A DNA stretch of 64,000 nt from Stigmatella erecta (GTDB lineage: Bacteria > Myxococcota > Myxococcia > Myxococcales > Myxococcaceae). Under the pieces are notes generated by a model. That model saw nothing but the letters and a program-made list of their open reading frames with translations, did no database searches and was not told where the DNA came from. The stretch is taken from positions 186,001 to 250,000 of the forward strand of contig NZ_FOIJ01000005.1 of NCBI RefSeq assembly GCF_900111745.1, given 5' to 3'. Positions 50,200-58,361 of this stretch are shown here, in pieces; the stretch's first letter is position 1; the number at the start of each line of letters is the position of its first letter. The position numbers and the translations under genes are program-made.

Positions 50200-52407
50200 A
50201 TGGCATCACCCATGGAAGAGGGGGATCCCCTCGCGGATCTGCGCGAAAGCCTGCTGGAGGGGGAAGTGTCCCTGGCGGCCTCTCCTTCCGTGAACCCAGC
50301 GCCGCCCCCCATGACCCCTCCTCCCCTGCCTCCCAAGAAGGCGGTCCCCGTCTCCGCGCCCGTCCCCGCCTCCTCCCCGGCCAGCCGGGCGTCAGGCAGC
50401 GTGCCCTCGGTGGCCCCCGCCAGGGCTCCCCGTCCCACGGGGACGGATCCCTTTGGCGAGCCCCCCGAGCCCCGGATGACCATGGGGGCGGCGCCCGAGG
50501 AGAAGCTCGAGTTCTTCCGCCAGGTGCTCAAGCAGAAGACCGAGACGCTGGCGCGCGCGCGCTCCCTCTATGAGGAGAAGGAGACGGAGCTGTTCTCGCT
50601 GCGCCAGTCGGTGAACCTCCTCCAGAAGGACGTCACCACCGCCAAGAAGGAGGCCCTGGACACCAAGGGCCAGCTGGGCGGCCTCAAGGACTTGCCGCAG
50701 AAGCTCGCCGAGGCGAAGGAGGCCCTGGCCAAGCAGGAGAAGCGCGCCACCACGGCGGAGCTGCGCGTGGCGGAGCTGGAGATGGAGCTCCAGGGGGTGG
50801 AGGCGGACCGGAAGGACCTGTCGCGGGCCCTGGCGGACGTCGAGTCGGACATGCCCACCCTCCAGGACGAGCTGCGCCTGGAGCGCGAGGCCCGCGGCTC
50901 GCTGGCCGAGGAGCTCATCGGCGCCAAGGAGGCCCTGTCCCTGGCGCAGGACCGGGTGGCGGACCTGGCCGCGGAGAAGTCCGAGGCCCAGGGCACCATG
51001 GAGGCCGTGCAGGAGCAGTACCAGGCGGCCCTCGCGGACCTGGAGCGGATGACGGGCGAGCTGCAGGCGGCCACCGCCGAGCGCGAAGAGCTGGCGCTGC
51101 GCACCGGGCAACTGGAGGCGGCGCTGGCCGAGGCCACGGGCTCGCTGAGCGCGCTGGAGAGCGAGAGCGAGTGGTCCCGCAGCTCGCTGGAGGAGGCCCA
51201 GGGGCGCGCCCAGCTCTCGGAGGTGGAGCGGGACGAGGCCCGGGCGGAGGCCACCGCGCTGCGCCAGCAGCTGGAGGCGGCGGAGGCGGCCAAGGCCCCG
51301 CTCCAGAAGCGCGTCGCCGAGCTGGAGCGCACCCTCGCCTTCAAGGACGCGGACCTGGTGGGGGTGCGCGCGGCGCTGTCGGCCCGCACGGCGGAGGCGG
51401 GCTCGCTCATTGGCCGGGCGGAGACGGCCGAGGCCCAGCTCGCCTCCCTCAAGGAGCAGAAGCAGGCGCTGGAAGCGGAGGTGAGCGCGGCCACCGAGCG
51501 GGCGCAGGCGGCCGAGGTGGAGGTGGCCTCGCTCAAGGGCGCGCTGGAGGCCAGCGAGGCCGAGCAGGTGATGCTGCGCGACCGGATGGACTCGGAAGGC
51601 GCGGCGCTGACCGACGCGGCGCAGGCCGCCGAGCGCCAGGTGGAGGAGCTGTCCACCGCGCTGGAGGAGATCCGCGCCGAGCGTGAGGCCTCCGCGGCCC
51701 AGGTGGCCTCGCTCCAGGCGGAGCGGGACGGGCTGAGCGAGCGGGTGGCCACGCTGGAGGCGGGCGGGGCCGAGCAGGGCTCGCAGGTGGAGGCGCTCAA
51801 CACGGCGCTGGAGGTGGTGCGGGCGCAGTCCGAGGACTCGGTGCAGCGGCTGAACCAGCGGGTGAAGATGCTGGAGGGCGCGCTGGAGGCGGCCCGGGGC
51901 GAGGCGGCGGCGGCGGCCAAGAAGGCCTCCTCCGAGAGCCAGGCCTCCGAGAACACGGTGCGCACGCTCCGCAAGAAGGAGGAGGAGGCCACGCGGGCCC
52001 GCGCGGAGCTGGAGAAGAAGCTGGCCCAGGCGGAGGCGAAGCTCCAGGGCAGCAAGACCGAAAGCACCGGGCTGGAGCTGAAGGTGGCTGAGCTGGAGCA
52101 GGCGCTGCAGACGGAGCAGTCCGGGCGCGGGGAGCTGGAGCAGCGGCTCGCCGAGGCCGAGGCGGCGCTCCAGGCCGAGCAGTCCGGCCGTGCGGCGCTG
52201 GAGCAGCAGCTCGTCGAGGCGCAGAGCGTCGCCCCGGCGGCGGGCCCGGCCTCCGGGGAGCTGCTGGCCGAGCGCGACAAGCTCAAGGCGGACCTCGCGG
52301 CGATGAAGCGCAAGCTGGTGCAGGCGGAGTCCGCGCTGGAGATGGCGGCCAGCTACAAGGCGAAGGTGGCCCGGCTGGAAGCGCAGCTGAAGGCGGCCGG
52401 TAAATAG
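50200..52407 (+). CDS. Long coiled-coil protein with Pro-rich N-terminus
   Basis: 735 aa. The first 100 residues are Pro/Ser/Ala-rich (PPPMTPPPLPPKK, PARAPRPTGTDPFGEPP) and precede EEKLEFFRQVLKQKTETLAR, where an uninterrupted heptad pattern begins and runs to the end with Glu/Ala/Leu repeats (LRVAELEMELQGVEADRKDL, LRLEREARGSLAEELIGAKE, LEQQLVEAQSV). No globular domain, signal peptide or membrane helix. Comparable architecture is seen in motility or polarity scaffolds of myxobacteria (for example AglZ or FrzS, which carry an N-terminal receiver; none is present here). The ATG at 50200 is chosen; a GTG at 50191 is possible. The hemW gene follows 7 bp later. Confidence 0.85.
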   Translation: MASPMEEGDPLADLRESLLEGEVSLAASPSVNPAPPPMTPPPLPPKKAVPVSAPVPASSPASRASGSVPSVAPARAPRPTGTDPFGEPPEPRMTMGAAPEEKLEFFRQVLKQKTETLARARSLYEEKETELFSLRQSVNLLQKDVTTAKKEALDTKGQLGGLKDLPQKLAEAKEALAKQEKRATTAELRVAELEMELQGVEADRKDLSRALADVESDMPTLQDELRLEREARGSLAEELIGAKEALSLAQDRVADLAAEKSEAQGTMEAVQEQYQAALADLERMTGELQAATAEREELALRTGQLEAALAEATGSLSALESESEWSRSSLEEAQGRAQLSEVERDEARAEATALRQQLEAAEAAKAPLQKRVAELERTLAFKDADLVGVRAALSARTAEAGSLIGRAETAEAQLASLKEQKQALEAEVSAATERAQAAEVEVASLKGALEASEAEQVMLRDRMDSEGAALTDAAQAAERQVEELSTALEEIRAEREASAAQVASLQAERDGLSERVATLEAGGAEQGSQVEALNTALEVVRAQSEDSVQRLNQRVKMLEGALEAARGEAAAAAKKASSESQASENTVRTLRKKEEEATRARAELEKKLAQAEAKLQGSKTESTGLELKVAELEQALQTEQSGRGELEQRLAEAEAALQAEQSGRAALEQQLVEAQSVAPAAGPASGELLAERDKLKADLAAMKRKLVQAESALEMAASYKAKVARLEAQLKAAGK

Positions 52408-52414
52408 AAGACGG

Positions 52415-53620
52415 ATGCCGTTCTCCTCGCCTATCGACGTGTACACCGGGATGCCGGCGGCCCGCTTCGGGCTGTACCTGCACTTCCCGTATTGCCTGGC
52501 GAAGTGCCCGTACTGCGACTTCGCGGTGGCGGTGGCGCGCCAGGTGCCGGAGGAGCGCTACGCGCACGCGGTGCTCGCGGAGCTGGAGGCGCGGCTGGCG
52601 GCCACGCCGTCACTGCGCGAGCGGCCCCTGGAGTCGATCTTCCTGGGCGGGGGCACGCCCTCGCTGTGGCACCCGCGGTGGGTGGCGCACGTGCTGGAGG
52701 GCATCGCGGCGAGGATGAAGGTGGTGCCCGGCGCGGAGGTGTCCCTGGAGGCCAACCCGGAGGCGGCGGACGCGGAGCGCTTCGCGGGCTACCAGGCGGC
52801 GGGGGTGAACCGGCTGTCGCTCGGGGTGCAGTCCTTCCAGCCGGAGACGCTGAAGGCCCTGGGCCGCGCGCACGGCGCGGCCGGGGTGGAGGCGGCCTTC
52901 CGGGCGGCGCGGCGGGCGCGGTTCACGGTGGTGTCCATGGACTTCATCTATGGGGCCCACGGCCAGACGCGGGCCCAGGTGGAGGCGGACGCCCGGCAAG
53001 CGGTGGCGCTGGAGCCCGAGCACCTGTCCACCTACGCGCTGACGCTGGAGCGCGAGGAGCTGGCGGAGGACACGCCGCTGGCCAAGCGCCTGGCGCGGGG
53101 CGAGGTGGCGCTGCCCCCGGACGAGGAGGTGGTGGGCATGGCCGCCACGGTGCGCGAGGTGTACGAGGCGCACGGCCTGCGCCGCTATGAAATCTCCAAC
53201 CATGCGCGGCCGGGGTACAGCTCCCGGCACAACACCCTGTACTGGACGGGGGGCGAGTACCTGGCGCTCGGGGTGGGGGCCACCGGCATGCTGCATGCGC
53301 CCTCGCCGCACCGGTACGTGAACCTCCGGAGCACGGAGGCCTACCTGCGCGCGGCGGAGCAGGGCGCGCTGCCGGAGGCGAGCCGCGAGCCCCTGTCCCC
53401 CGAGGACCTCTTCGCGGAGCGGTTGTCCATGGGCCTGCGGTTGCGCTCGGGTGTGGACTGGGAGGCCCTGTGCCAGGCCTATGGCCAGGAGGCGTCCTCC
53501 CGGCGCACCGAGGTGGCGCGGCTGGTGAAGCATGGGCTGGCCGAACTCCGGGACCAGCGGCTGGTGCTCACGGACGCGGGCGCGGACCTGCACAGCGCCA
53601 TCTGCGCGAAGCTCCTCTGA
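52415..53620 (+). CDS. hemW: Radical SAM haem chaperone HemW
   Basis: 401 aa. The N-terminus has GLYLHFPYCLAKCPYCDFAV with the three-cysteine radical-SAM cluster motif (CxxxCxxC), then LESIFLGGGTPSLW, VSLEANPEAADAERFAGYQA and GVNRLSLGVQSFQPETLKAL, and the HemN-like C-terminal LRRYEISNHARPGYSSRHNT and YWTGGEYLALGVGATGML. The Cys-x-x-x-Cys-x-x-Cys followed by PYCDF and the short N-terminus define HemW rather than coproporphyrinogen dehydrogenase HemN. It inserts haem into target proteins such as respiratory enzymes. It forms a likely operon with the coiled-coil gene upstream (7-bp gap). Confidence 0.95.
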   Translation: MPFSSPIDVYTGMPAARFGLYLHFPYCLAKCPYCDFAVAVARQVPEERYAHAVLAELEARLAATPSLRERPLESIFLGGGTPSLWHPRWVAHVLEGIAARMKVVPGAEVSLEANPEAADAERFAGYQAAGVNRLSLGVQSFQPETLKALGRAHGAAGVEAAFRAARRARFTVVSMDFIYGAHGQTRAQVEADARQAVALEPEHLSTYALTLEREELAEDTPLAKRLARGEVALPPDEEVVGMAATVREVYEAHGLRRYEISNHARPGYSSRHNTLYWTGGEYLALGVGATGMLHAPSPHRYVNLRSTEAYLRAAEQGALPEASREPLSPEDLFAERLSMGLRLRSGVDWEALCQAYGQEASSRRTEVARLVKHGLAELRDQRLVLTDAGADLHSAICAKLL

Positions 53621-53723
53621 AGGCCCCGAAGACTGTTCACTCGTGTGAGCGTCCGCTTGGCCGGCCCCTCCCTAATTTCACCGCGCATACGCACCTACGG
53701 AATATTCCCGGAGGGAAGGGGTC

Positions 53724-55280
53724 ATGCGAATCGCAGGCGGGTGGATGCTGGGTTGGGCGCTCGTGGCGTGTACCGATACGTCTTCCTTAGAGGCCGTGAC
53801 CGCACAGCGGCTCGAAGCCCTGCAGGACCGTCCGTCCTGGATTCCCGAGGGAAGACTGTGTGGCGTGCCCCAGGCCTGCCGGGCCTGGGTGGGCGACGCG
53901 TGCGGACTGGCCATCGCCCCGGAGGGCATGTCGTGCACCGTGTCCTCCTCGCTTCCCGCGGGCACGTGCGGCGTGGAAGGCACGTGCGTCATTCCCGATG
54001 CGCCCTCCTTCTCCTGGAACTGGCGGCCTCCCCGGCATCTGTCCCGGCTCGTGGGCCTCACCCCCCGGGGGAACCTGCTGATCGCGGGCCAGGCCTCCCC
54101 CGAGGATGAGCAGTTCGATGCGCCCTATACCGGCTGTCTGCTCACGGACTTCTCCATGAAAGAAGGCTCCGCGCGGCAGTTCCGGATGAACGCGGGCGAG
54201 GCGCCCTGTCAGCCCTGGGTGCTCCACCGGCGCTTCGTGGTGGGCAAGCGCAGCGTGCCGGAGTGGAACCCCTGGGAGGACAACCTCGGGCCCGTCCAGC
54301 ACGTCTGGAGTGTCTTGGACTTGCTGGGCGACACGCTTCCCCAGGACTTTGATCTGGAGCAGTTGATGATGGCCCGGCTCTCGGCGGAGGGCGTCTCGGC
54401 GGCCCCGGCCCCGCTGCAGTGGGTGCAGGGCGCTCCCGGCCAGCTCGTCATCGTGCAGCGGCTGGAGGGCGGCAAGGTGTGGCTCGGAGGCCTGCTGCTC
54501 GAACAGCGCGTGTTCAAGTGGACGCGCCAGCTCGAGGGCGCCCTGGCCGCCCCCGCCATCTCCGACGAATTGGGGCGGCTGTACGTGGCCCTCGCCCCCT
54601 CGGGGGAAGCACCGGGCCGCATGGTGGCGCTGTCCCCGGAAGGCGCCAGCCGGTGGACGCAGCCTGGCGGCGGCAAGCCCCTGGCCGTGTTCCAGGACAC
54701 GCTCTTCCTGGATGACACGAGCGTCCTGTCCACGGAGGACGGCCAGTCCCGGTACACGGGCACGGGGGCGGGCCCGCAGTCGTATGTCCTGCTCAGCCAG
54801 ACGCATGCCGCCACGGTGACACCCTGCCCGGGCATGGCCGCCTGCTCGCGCGTGGTGCTGATGAAGCGCGACACGGGCCAGGTGCTCGCCAGTGAGTCGC
54901 TGCTGGGCGTGGCGCCGTGGGTGGGCCAGGAGCCCGCGGCCTCGCTGACCGCCCAGGGCTCGGTGCTCCTGGTGCAGCGCGTGCCCCATCCGGACCTGGC
55001 CTACCCCCTCTTCTACCCGGTGGAGGGGCTGCGAAGCCACCTGGTGGAGGCGGGGCAGAGCCCCCGCGTGCTGGGAGAGGCGCTGCTGCCGGGCGGGGAG
55101 TCCATCCAGGGCAGCCTCCTGTGGCGAGGCGCCTGGGTGGGGCTCAAGCGGGACGCCTTCAACAGCGCCCCCTCGCCCGGCCTGTCCTTCGTGGGGCTGT
55201 CCCACGAGACGCTGTCGGCTCCCGAGCGAGGGTGGCTGAGGCCCCGGGGCAACCTGGCGGGAGGCTACTCGCCGGAGTAG
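53724..55280 (+). CDS. Lipoprotein with beta-propeller-like body, 518 aa
   Basis: Lipoprotein signal MRIAGGWMLGWALVACTDTS (lipobox LVAC). The next 75 residues have paired cysteines (LCGVPQACRAWVGDACGLA, MSCTVSSSLPAGTCGVEGTC). The rest alternates beta-strands and Gly/Ser turns without helices, e.g. GQLVIVQRLEGGKVWLGGLL, GRLYVALAPSGEAPGRMVAL, GSVLLVQRVPHPDLAYPLFY, suggesting a PQQ-type or Kelch-like beta-propeller. No catalytic motif is seen. Its 3' end overlaps by 16 bp the end of the convergent CoA-transferase gene at 55265. Likely a surface-exposed binding protein. Confidence 0.82.
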   Translation: MRIAGGWMLGWALVACTDTSSLEAVTAQRLEALQDRPSWIPEGRLCGVPQACRAWVGDACGLAIAPEGMSCTVSSSLPAGTCGVEGTCVIPDAPSFSWNWRPPRHLSRLVGLTPRGNLLIAGQASPEDEQFDAPYTGCLLTDFSMKEGSARQFRMNAGEAPCQPWVLHRRFVVGKRSVPEWNPWEDNLGPVQHVWSVLDLLGDTLPQDFDLEQLMMARLSAEGVSAAPAPLQWVQGAPGQLVIVQRLEGGKVWLGGLLLEQRVFKWTRQLEGALAAPAISDELGRLYVALAPSGEAPGRMVALSPEGASRWTQPGGGKPLAVFQDTLFLDDTSVLSTEDGQSRYTGTGAGPQSYVLLSQTHAATVTPCPGMAACSRVVLMKRDTGQVLASESLLGVAPWVGQEPAASLTAQGSVLLVQRVPHPDLAYPLFYPVEGLRSHLVEAGQSPRVLGEALLPGGESIQGSLLWRGAWVGLKRDAFNSAPSPGLSFVGLSHETLSAPERGWLRPRGNLAGGYSPE

Positions 55281-56812
55281 GCCGCCGGGGCGGCCGGGGC
55301 GGGGAAGTTGCGGCAGGCCGCCTCGTAGTCCGCCCACCAGCTCTCCAGGGACTTCATGTCCGTGGCCCGGGGCTCATCCCCGGGGCCCGCCATCTTCAGG
55401 TACGCGTGCAGGAGCGGCCGGAAGTGCGGGTGCGCGCAGCGGTCGATGATGTCGATGGCCCGCCGCTTCGGCGAGCGGATGTCCATGTTGAGCGCGTAGC
55501 CCTGCTCGGTGACGACGCACTTGATGTCATGCTCCGTGTGGTCGATGTGCCGCACGTACGGCATGACACAGCTCACCGTCCGCCCATCCCGCAGCCTGCG
55601 GGTGGAGGGCGTGTGGACGATGCTCAGGTAGGCATTGCGGAAGAAGTCCCCCGAGCCGCCCAGGCCGTTGACGATGCGCGAGCCATCGATGTGGGTGGAG
55701 TTGACGTGCCCATACATGTCCACCTCGATGGGCGTGTTCATCGCGATGACGAACAGGCGGGAGATGATCTCGGGGCTGTTGGACAGCCACATGGGCCGGA
55801 GCACCAGCCGGTCCCGGCACCGGTCGAACAGGTGCTGGAAGCGCTGGCGCCCCTCGGCCGAGAAGGACACGGCGGTGGACGAGGCACACTCGAACTTCGC
55901 GTCGTCCTCGATGTAGCGCAGCATTCCGTCCTGGAACACCTCGGTCCAGAAGCGGATCTTCTGGAAGGGCGAGTCATACAGCTCGCCGATGATGGCGTTG
56001 GCCACGTTGCCCACGCCGGATTGAATGGGCGGCAGGCGCTTGCCCCAGTCGAACTGCTCCTTGCACTGGAGCAGGAAGGCGATGACGTTCTGCGCGATGC
56101 GCTTGTCCGTGGCGTCCGCGGCCTTGAAGGGCACCGGGTGGTCCGGCGTGCGGGACTCCACCACCGCCACCACCTTCTGGATGTCGAACTCCACGTAGGG
56201 CGTGCCGATGCGGTCCCTCACGTTCACCAGCGGCAGCGGCCAGCCCACCTTCGGGTGCACCGTGGGCAGGACGATGTCGTGGAAGCCCGTGTAGTTGGGC
56301 ACCGCGGTGTTGACCTCCAGGATGATCTTCTTGGCGCGCGCGAGCGCCTCCACGCTCACGCCCACCGAGGAGGTGAGGATGATGCTGCCATCCGGCCGGA
56401 TGCGTGACACCTCCACCACCGCCACGTCGATTTCCCCATAGAAGCCATACATGAGGTTGCGCGCGAAGGCAGACAGGTGCACGTCGGTGAAGTCCATCTC
56501 GCCGGTGTGGATGCGCTTGCGCGAGGCGGCGGAGGACATGTACGGCCCGCGCTTGCGGATGTACGGGGCGAGCGGCCCTTCCACGTCCTCCGACAGGGAC
56601 GCGCCCGACAGCAGGGTGATGCGCGAGTCCGGAGCCGTCTGGGCGAAGTGGTAGGCCAGGGCGGGCAGCACCGTCTTGGGCTCACCCGACTTGGTGAAGC
56701 CGCTGATGGCGATGGTGTGGCCATCGGCGATGTGCTTCACCGCCTCTTCCACCGGAACCACCTTCGAGCGGAGAAAGGGATTCTCGATGCGCTCCTGGAG
56801 CGTGCTCGTCAC
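55265..56812 (-). CDS. Acetyl-CoA hydrolase/CoA-transferase family (Ach1/succinyl-CoA:acetate type)
   Basis: 515 aa. AISGFTKSGEPKTVLPALAY, GASLSEDVEGPLAPYIRKRG, VEVSRIRPDGSIILTSSVGV, PIQSGVGNVANAIIGELYDS and the catalytic-loop-like FWTEVFQDGMLRYIEDDAKF (around residue 300) match the Ach1/SucCoAT family, which either hydrolyses acetyl-CoA or moves CoA between succinate and acetate. The late GLGGSGDFFRNAYLSIVHTP and CVVTEQGYALNMDI complete it. The GTG at 56812 is preceded by AGGAGG at 8 nt, a strong site; the upstream 23-codon extension is rejected. Such enzymes close the acetate/propionate cycles, so it may interact metabolically with the acyl-CoA carboxylase. Confidence 0.9.
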   Translation of the reverse strand: MTSTLQERIENPFLRSKVVPVEEAVKHIADGHTIAISGFTKSGEPKTVLPALAYHFAQTAPDSRITLLSGASLSEDVEGPLAPYIRKRGPYMSSAASRKRIHTGEMDFTDVHLSAFARNLMYGFYGEIDVAVVEVSRIRPDGSIILTSSVGVSVEALARAKKIILEVNTAVPNYTGFHDIVLPTVHPKVGWPLPLVNVRDRIGTPYVEFDIQKVVAVVESRTPDHPVPFKAADATDKRIAQNVIAFLLQCKEQFDWGKRLPPIQSGVGNVANAIIGELYDSPFQKIRFWTEVFQDGMLRYIEDDAKFECASSTAVSFSAEGRQRFQHLFDRCRDRLVLRPMWLSNSPEIISRLFVIAMNTPIEVDMYGHVNSTHIDGSRIVNGLGGSGDFFRNAYLSIVHTPSTRRLRDGRTVSCVMPYVRHIDHTEHDIKCVVTEQGYALNMDIRSPKRRAIDIIDRCAHPHFRPLLHAYLKMAGPGDEPRATDMKSLESWWADYEAACRNFPAPAAPAAYSGE

Positions 56813-56889
56813 GTGCGGGGCCTCCTGAAAAAGAAAACGGCGGGGAAGGTCCGGTCGCCGGACCCGCCCCGCCGTGAACACTCACCCTA

Positions 56890-58221
56890 CTACTGCCACT
56901 GGTAGACGCGCACCCAGTCGATCTCGAACACCTGCGGCGTGCGGGAGATGAGGTCCGCCGTGGACTGCGGCACGCCGTAGAACGGCGTGGTCGCCCCGTT
57001 GACGCCGGCCGGGTAGCCGCCGCCCACCGCCAGGTTCAGGATGATGTACTGGGGCTTGTCGTACTGCCACGCGCCGTAGCGGGTGACCTCCGCCTTCGTC
57101 ACCGTGCGGTAGAGGTTGCCGTCCACGAACCACTTGATGTCCGTGGGCGAGTACTCGACGCGGTAGTTGTGCCAGCCAGCGACCGACTGCCCCGACGGGA
57201 AGGTGTAGCGCCCGTTGATGGGGGTGTTGCCCGAGTAGCCCGGGCCGTGCAGCGCCATGGAGACCCAGTCGCCGTAGCCGACGTTCTCCATGATGTCGAG
57301 CTCGCCGCAGTTGGGCCAGCCCACCGAGCCGATGTCGTTGCCCAGCATCCAGAAGGCCGGCCACAGGCCCGGGCCCACCGGCATCTTCAGCCGCGCCTCG
57401 ACGGCGCCATGGGTGAACTGACGCTTGCCCGCGGTCTCCAGGCGGCCGGAGGTGAAGGGGTAGCCGTTGTTGTTCTCGCGGCGGGCGATGAGCTTCAGCG
57501 TGCCGTTGCTCACCTGCACGTTGTTGCCGGAGGTGGTGTACTGCTGCTGCTCGTTGTTGACGTGGATGTCGGTGATGTAGCTCCAGTTGGCGGTGTTCAC
57601 GCTGGTGCCGTCGAACTCATCGTTCCAGATCTGCTTCCAGCTGCCCGTGCCGCCCCCGCCGCCCACCACGCCGATGGAGAACGCCTCCCAGCAGCCCGTG
57701 CTGGTGCGGTCGGCGAACAGGGGCGCGTTGGCGCCGCGGTTCGTGTCGGCCGCCACGTACTTGCCCGTGCTCTTGGCCAGCAGGCCGATGTTGCCGTCGG
57801 CGAACTCCACCCACGTGAAGCGCTCCCAGTCACCGACGCTGGTGCGGTCCGCGACGAGCCGGCCGCCCAGGTTCGTGTCGGCCGAGACGTACTTGCCCGT
57901 CTCGCTGACGCGCAGCGCGATGGTGCCGCTGCCCGCGTCGATGACCTGGAAGTGCTCCCAGCCGGCCGTGGCCGCGCGGTCGGCGACCAGGGGCGCGTTG
58001 GCGCCGAGGTTGCCATCCGCCGAGACGTACTTCCCGGTGAGACAGGACTTGAGCCAAATCGTCTGCCCGATGGGGGCCTTGATGCCTTGCTGCGCCTCCG
58101 CCGTGGGGGCGGGAGCAACGTCCGCCTCGGGCGTGCAAGCAGGGGCGCCCATCAGCAGCCCCCCGACGCCCATCATCATCACCCAACGGCTTCCCATCGC
58201 CTTCTTGAAGTTCAAAGCCAT
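56890..58221 (-). CDS. GH16 beta-1,3(4)-glucanase with N-terminal fascin-like beta-trefoil
   Basis: 443 aa. A short hydrophobic signal (VMMMGVGGLLMGAPACT) is followed by three fascin-like repeats each with a GKYVSADxNxG motif (TGKYVSADGNLGANAPLVAD, TGKYVSADTNLGGRLVADRT, TGKYVAADTNRGANAPLFAD), forming a carbohydrate-binding trefoil. Then a Gly linker and the GH16 jelly-roll: catalytic GELDIMENVG with nucleophile Glu307, Asp309 and acid/base Glu312, and WHNYRVEYSPTDIKWFVDGN. It should cut beta-1,3- or mixed-linkage glucan, such as fungal or algal laminarin. CAGGAGAGTCG lies directly before the ATG at 58221. Fascin-like modules in myxobacterial GH16 enzymes are known. Confidence 0.94.
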   Translation of the reverse strand: MALNFKKAMGSRWVMMMGVGGLLMGAPACTPEADVAPAPTAEAQQGIKAPIGQTIWLKSCLTGKYVSADGNLGANAPLVADRAATAGWEHFQVIDAGSGTIALRVSETGKYVSADTNLGGRLVADRTSVGDWERFTWVEFADGNIGLLAKSTGKYVAADTNRGANAPLFADRTSTGCWEAFSIGVVGGGGGTGSWKQIWNDEFDGTSVNTANWSYITDIHVNNEQQQYTTSGNNVQVSNGTLKLIARRENNNGYPFTSGRLETAGKRQFTHGAVEARLKMPVGPGLWPAFWMLGNDIGSVGWPNCGELDIMENVGYGDWVSMALHGPGYSGNTPINGRYTFPSGQSVAGWHNYRVEYSPTDIKWFVDGNLYRTVTKAEVTRYGAWQYDKPQYIILNLAVGGGYPAGVNGATTPFYGVPQSTADLISRTPQVFEIDWVRVYQWQ

Positions 58222-58361
58222 TCGACTCTCCTGAGGTGCAGTCCGCGCCCAGCCCGATACATGTGCTGTGACACATGCGCGAATACACCAAGAAGAGCGT
58301 TTTTTCCAGCTTTTCGAGTTGTCTGTTTTTGGCGGGTTTTGCCGCACCCCGCCATCGGCAC

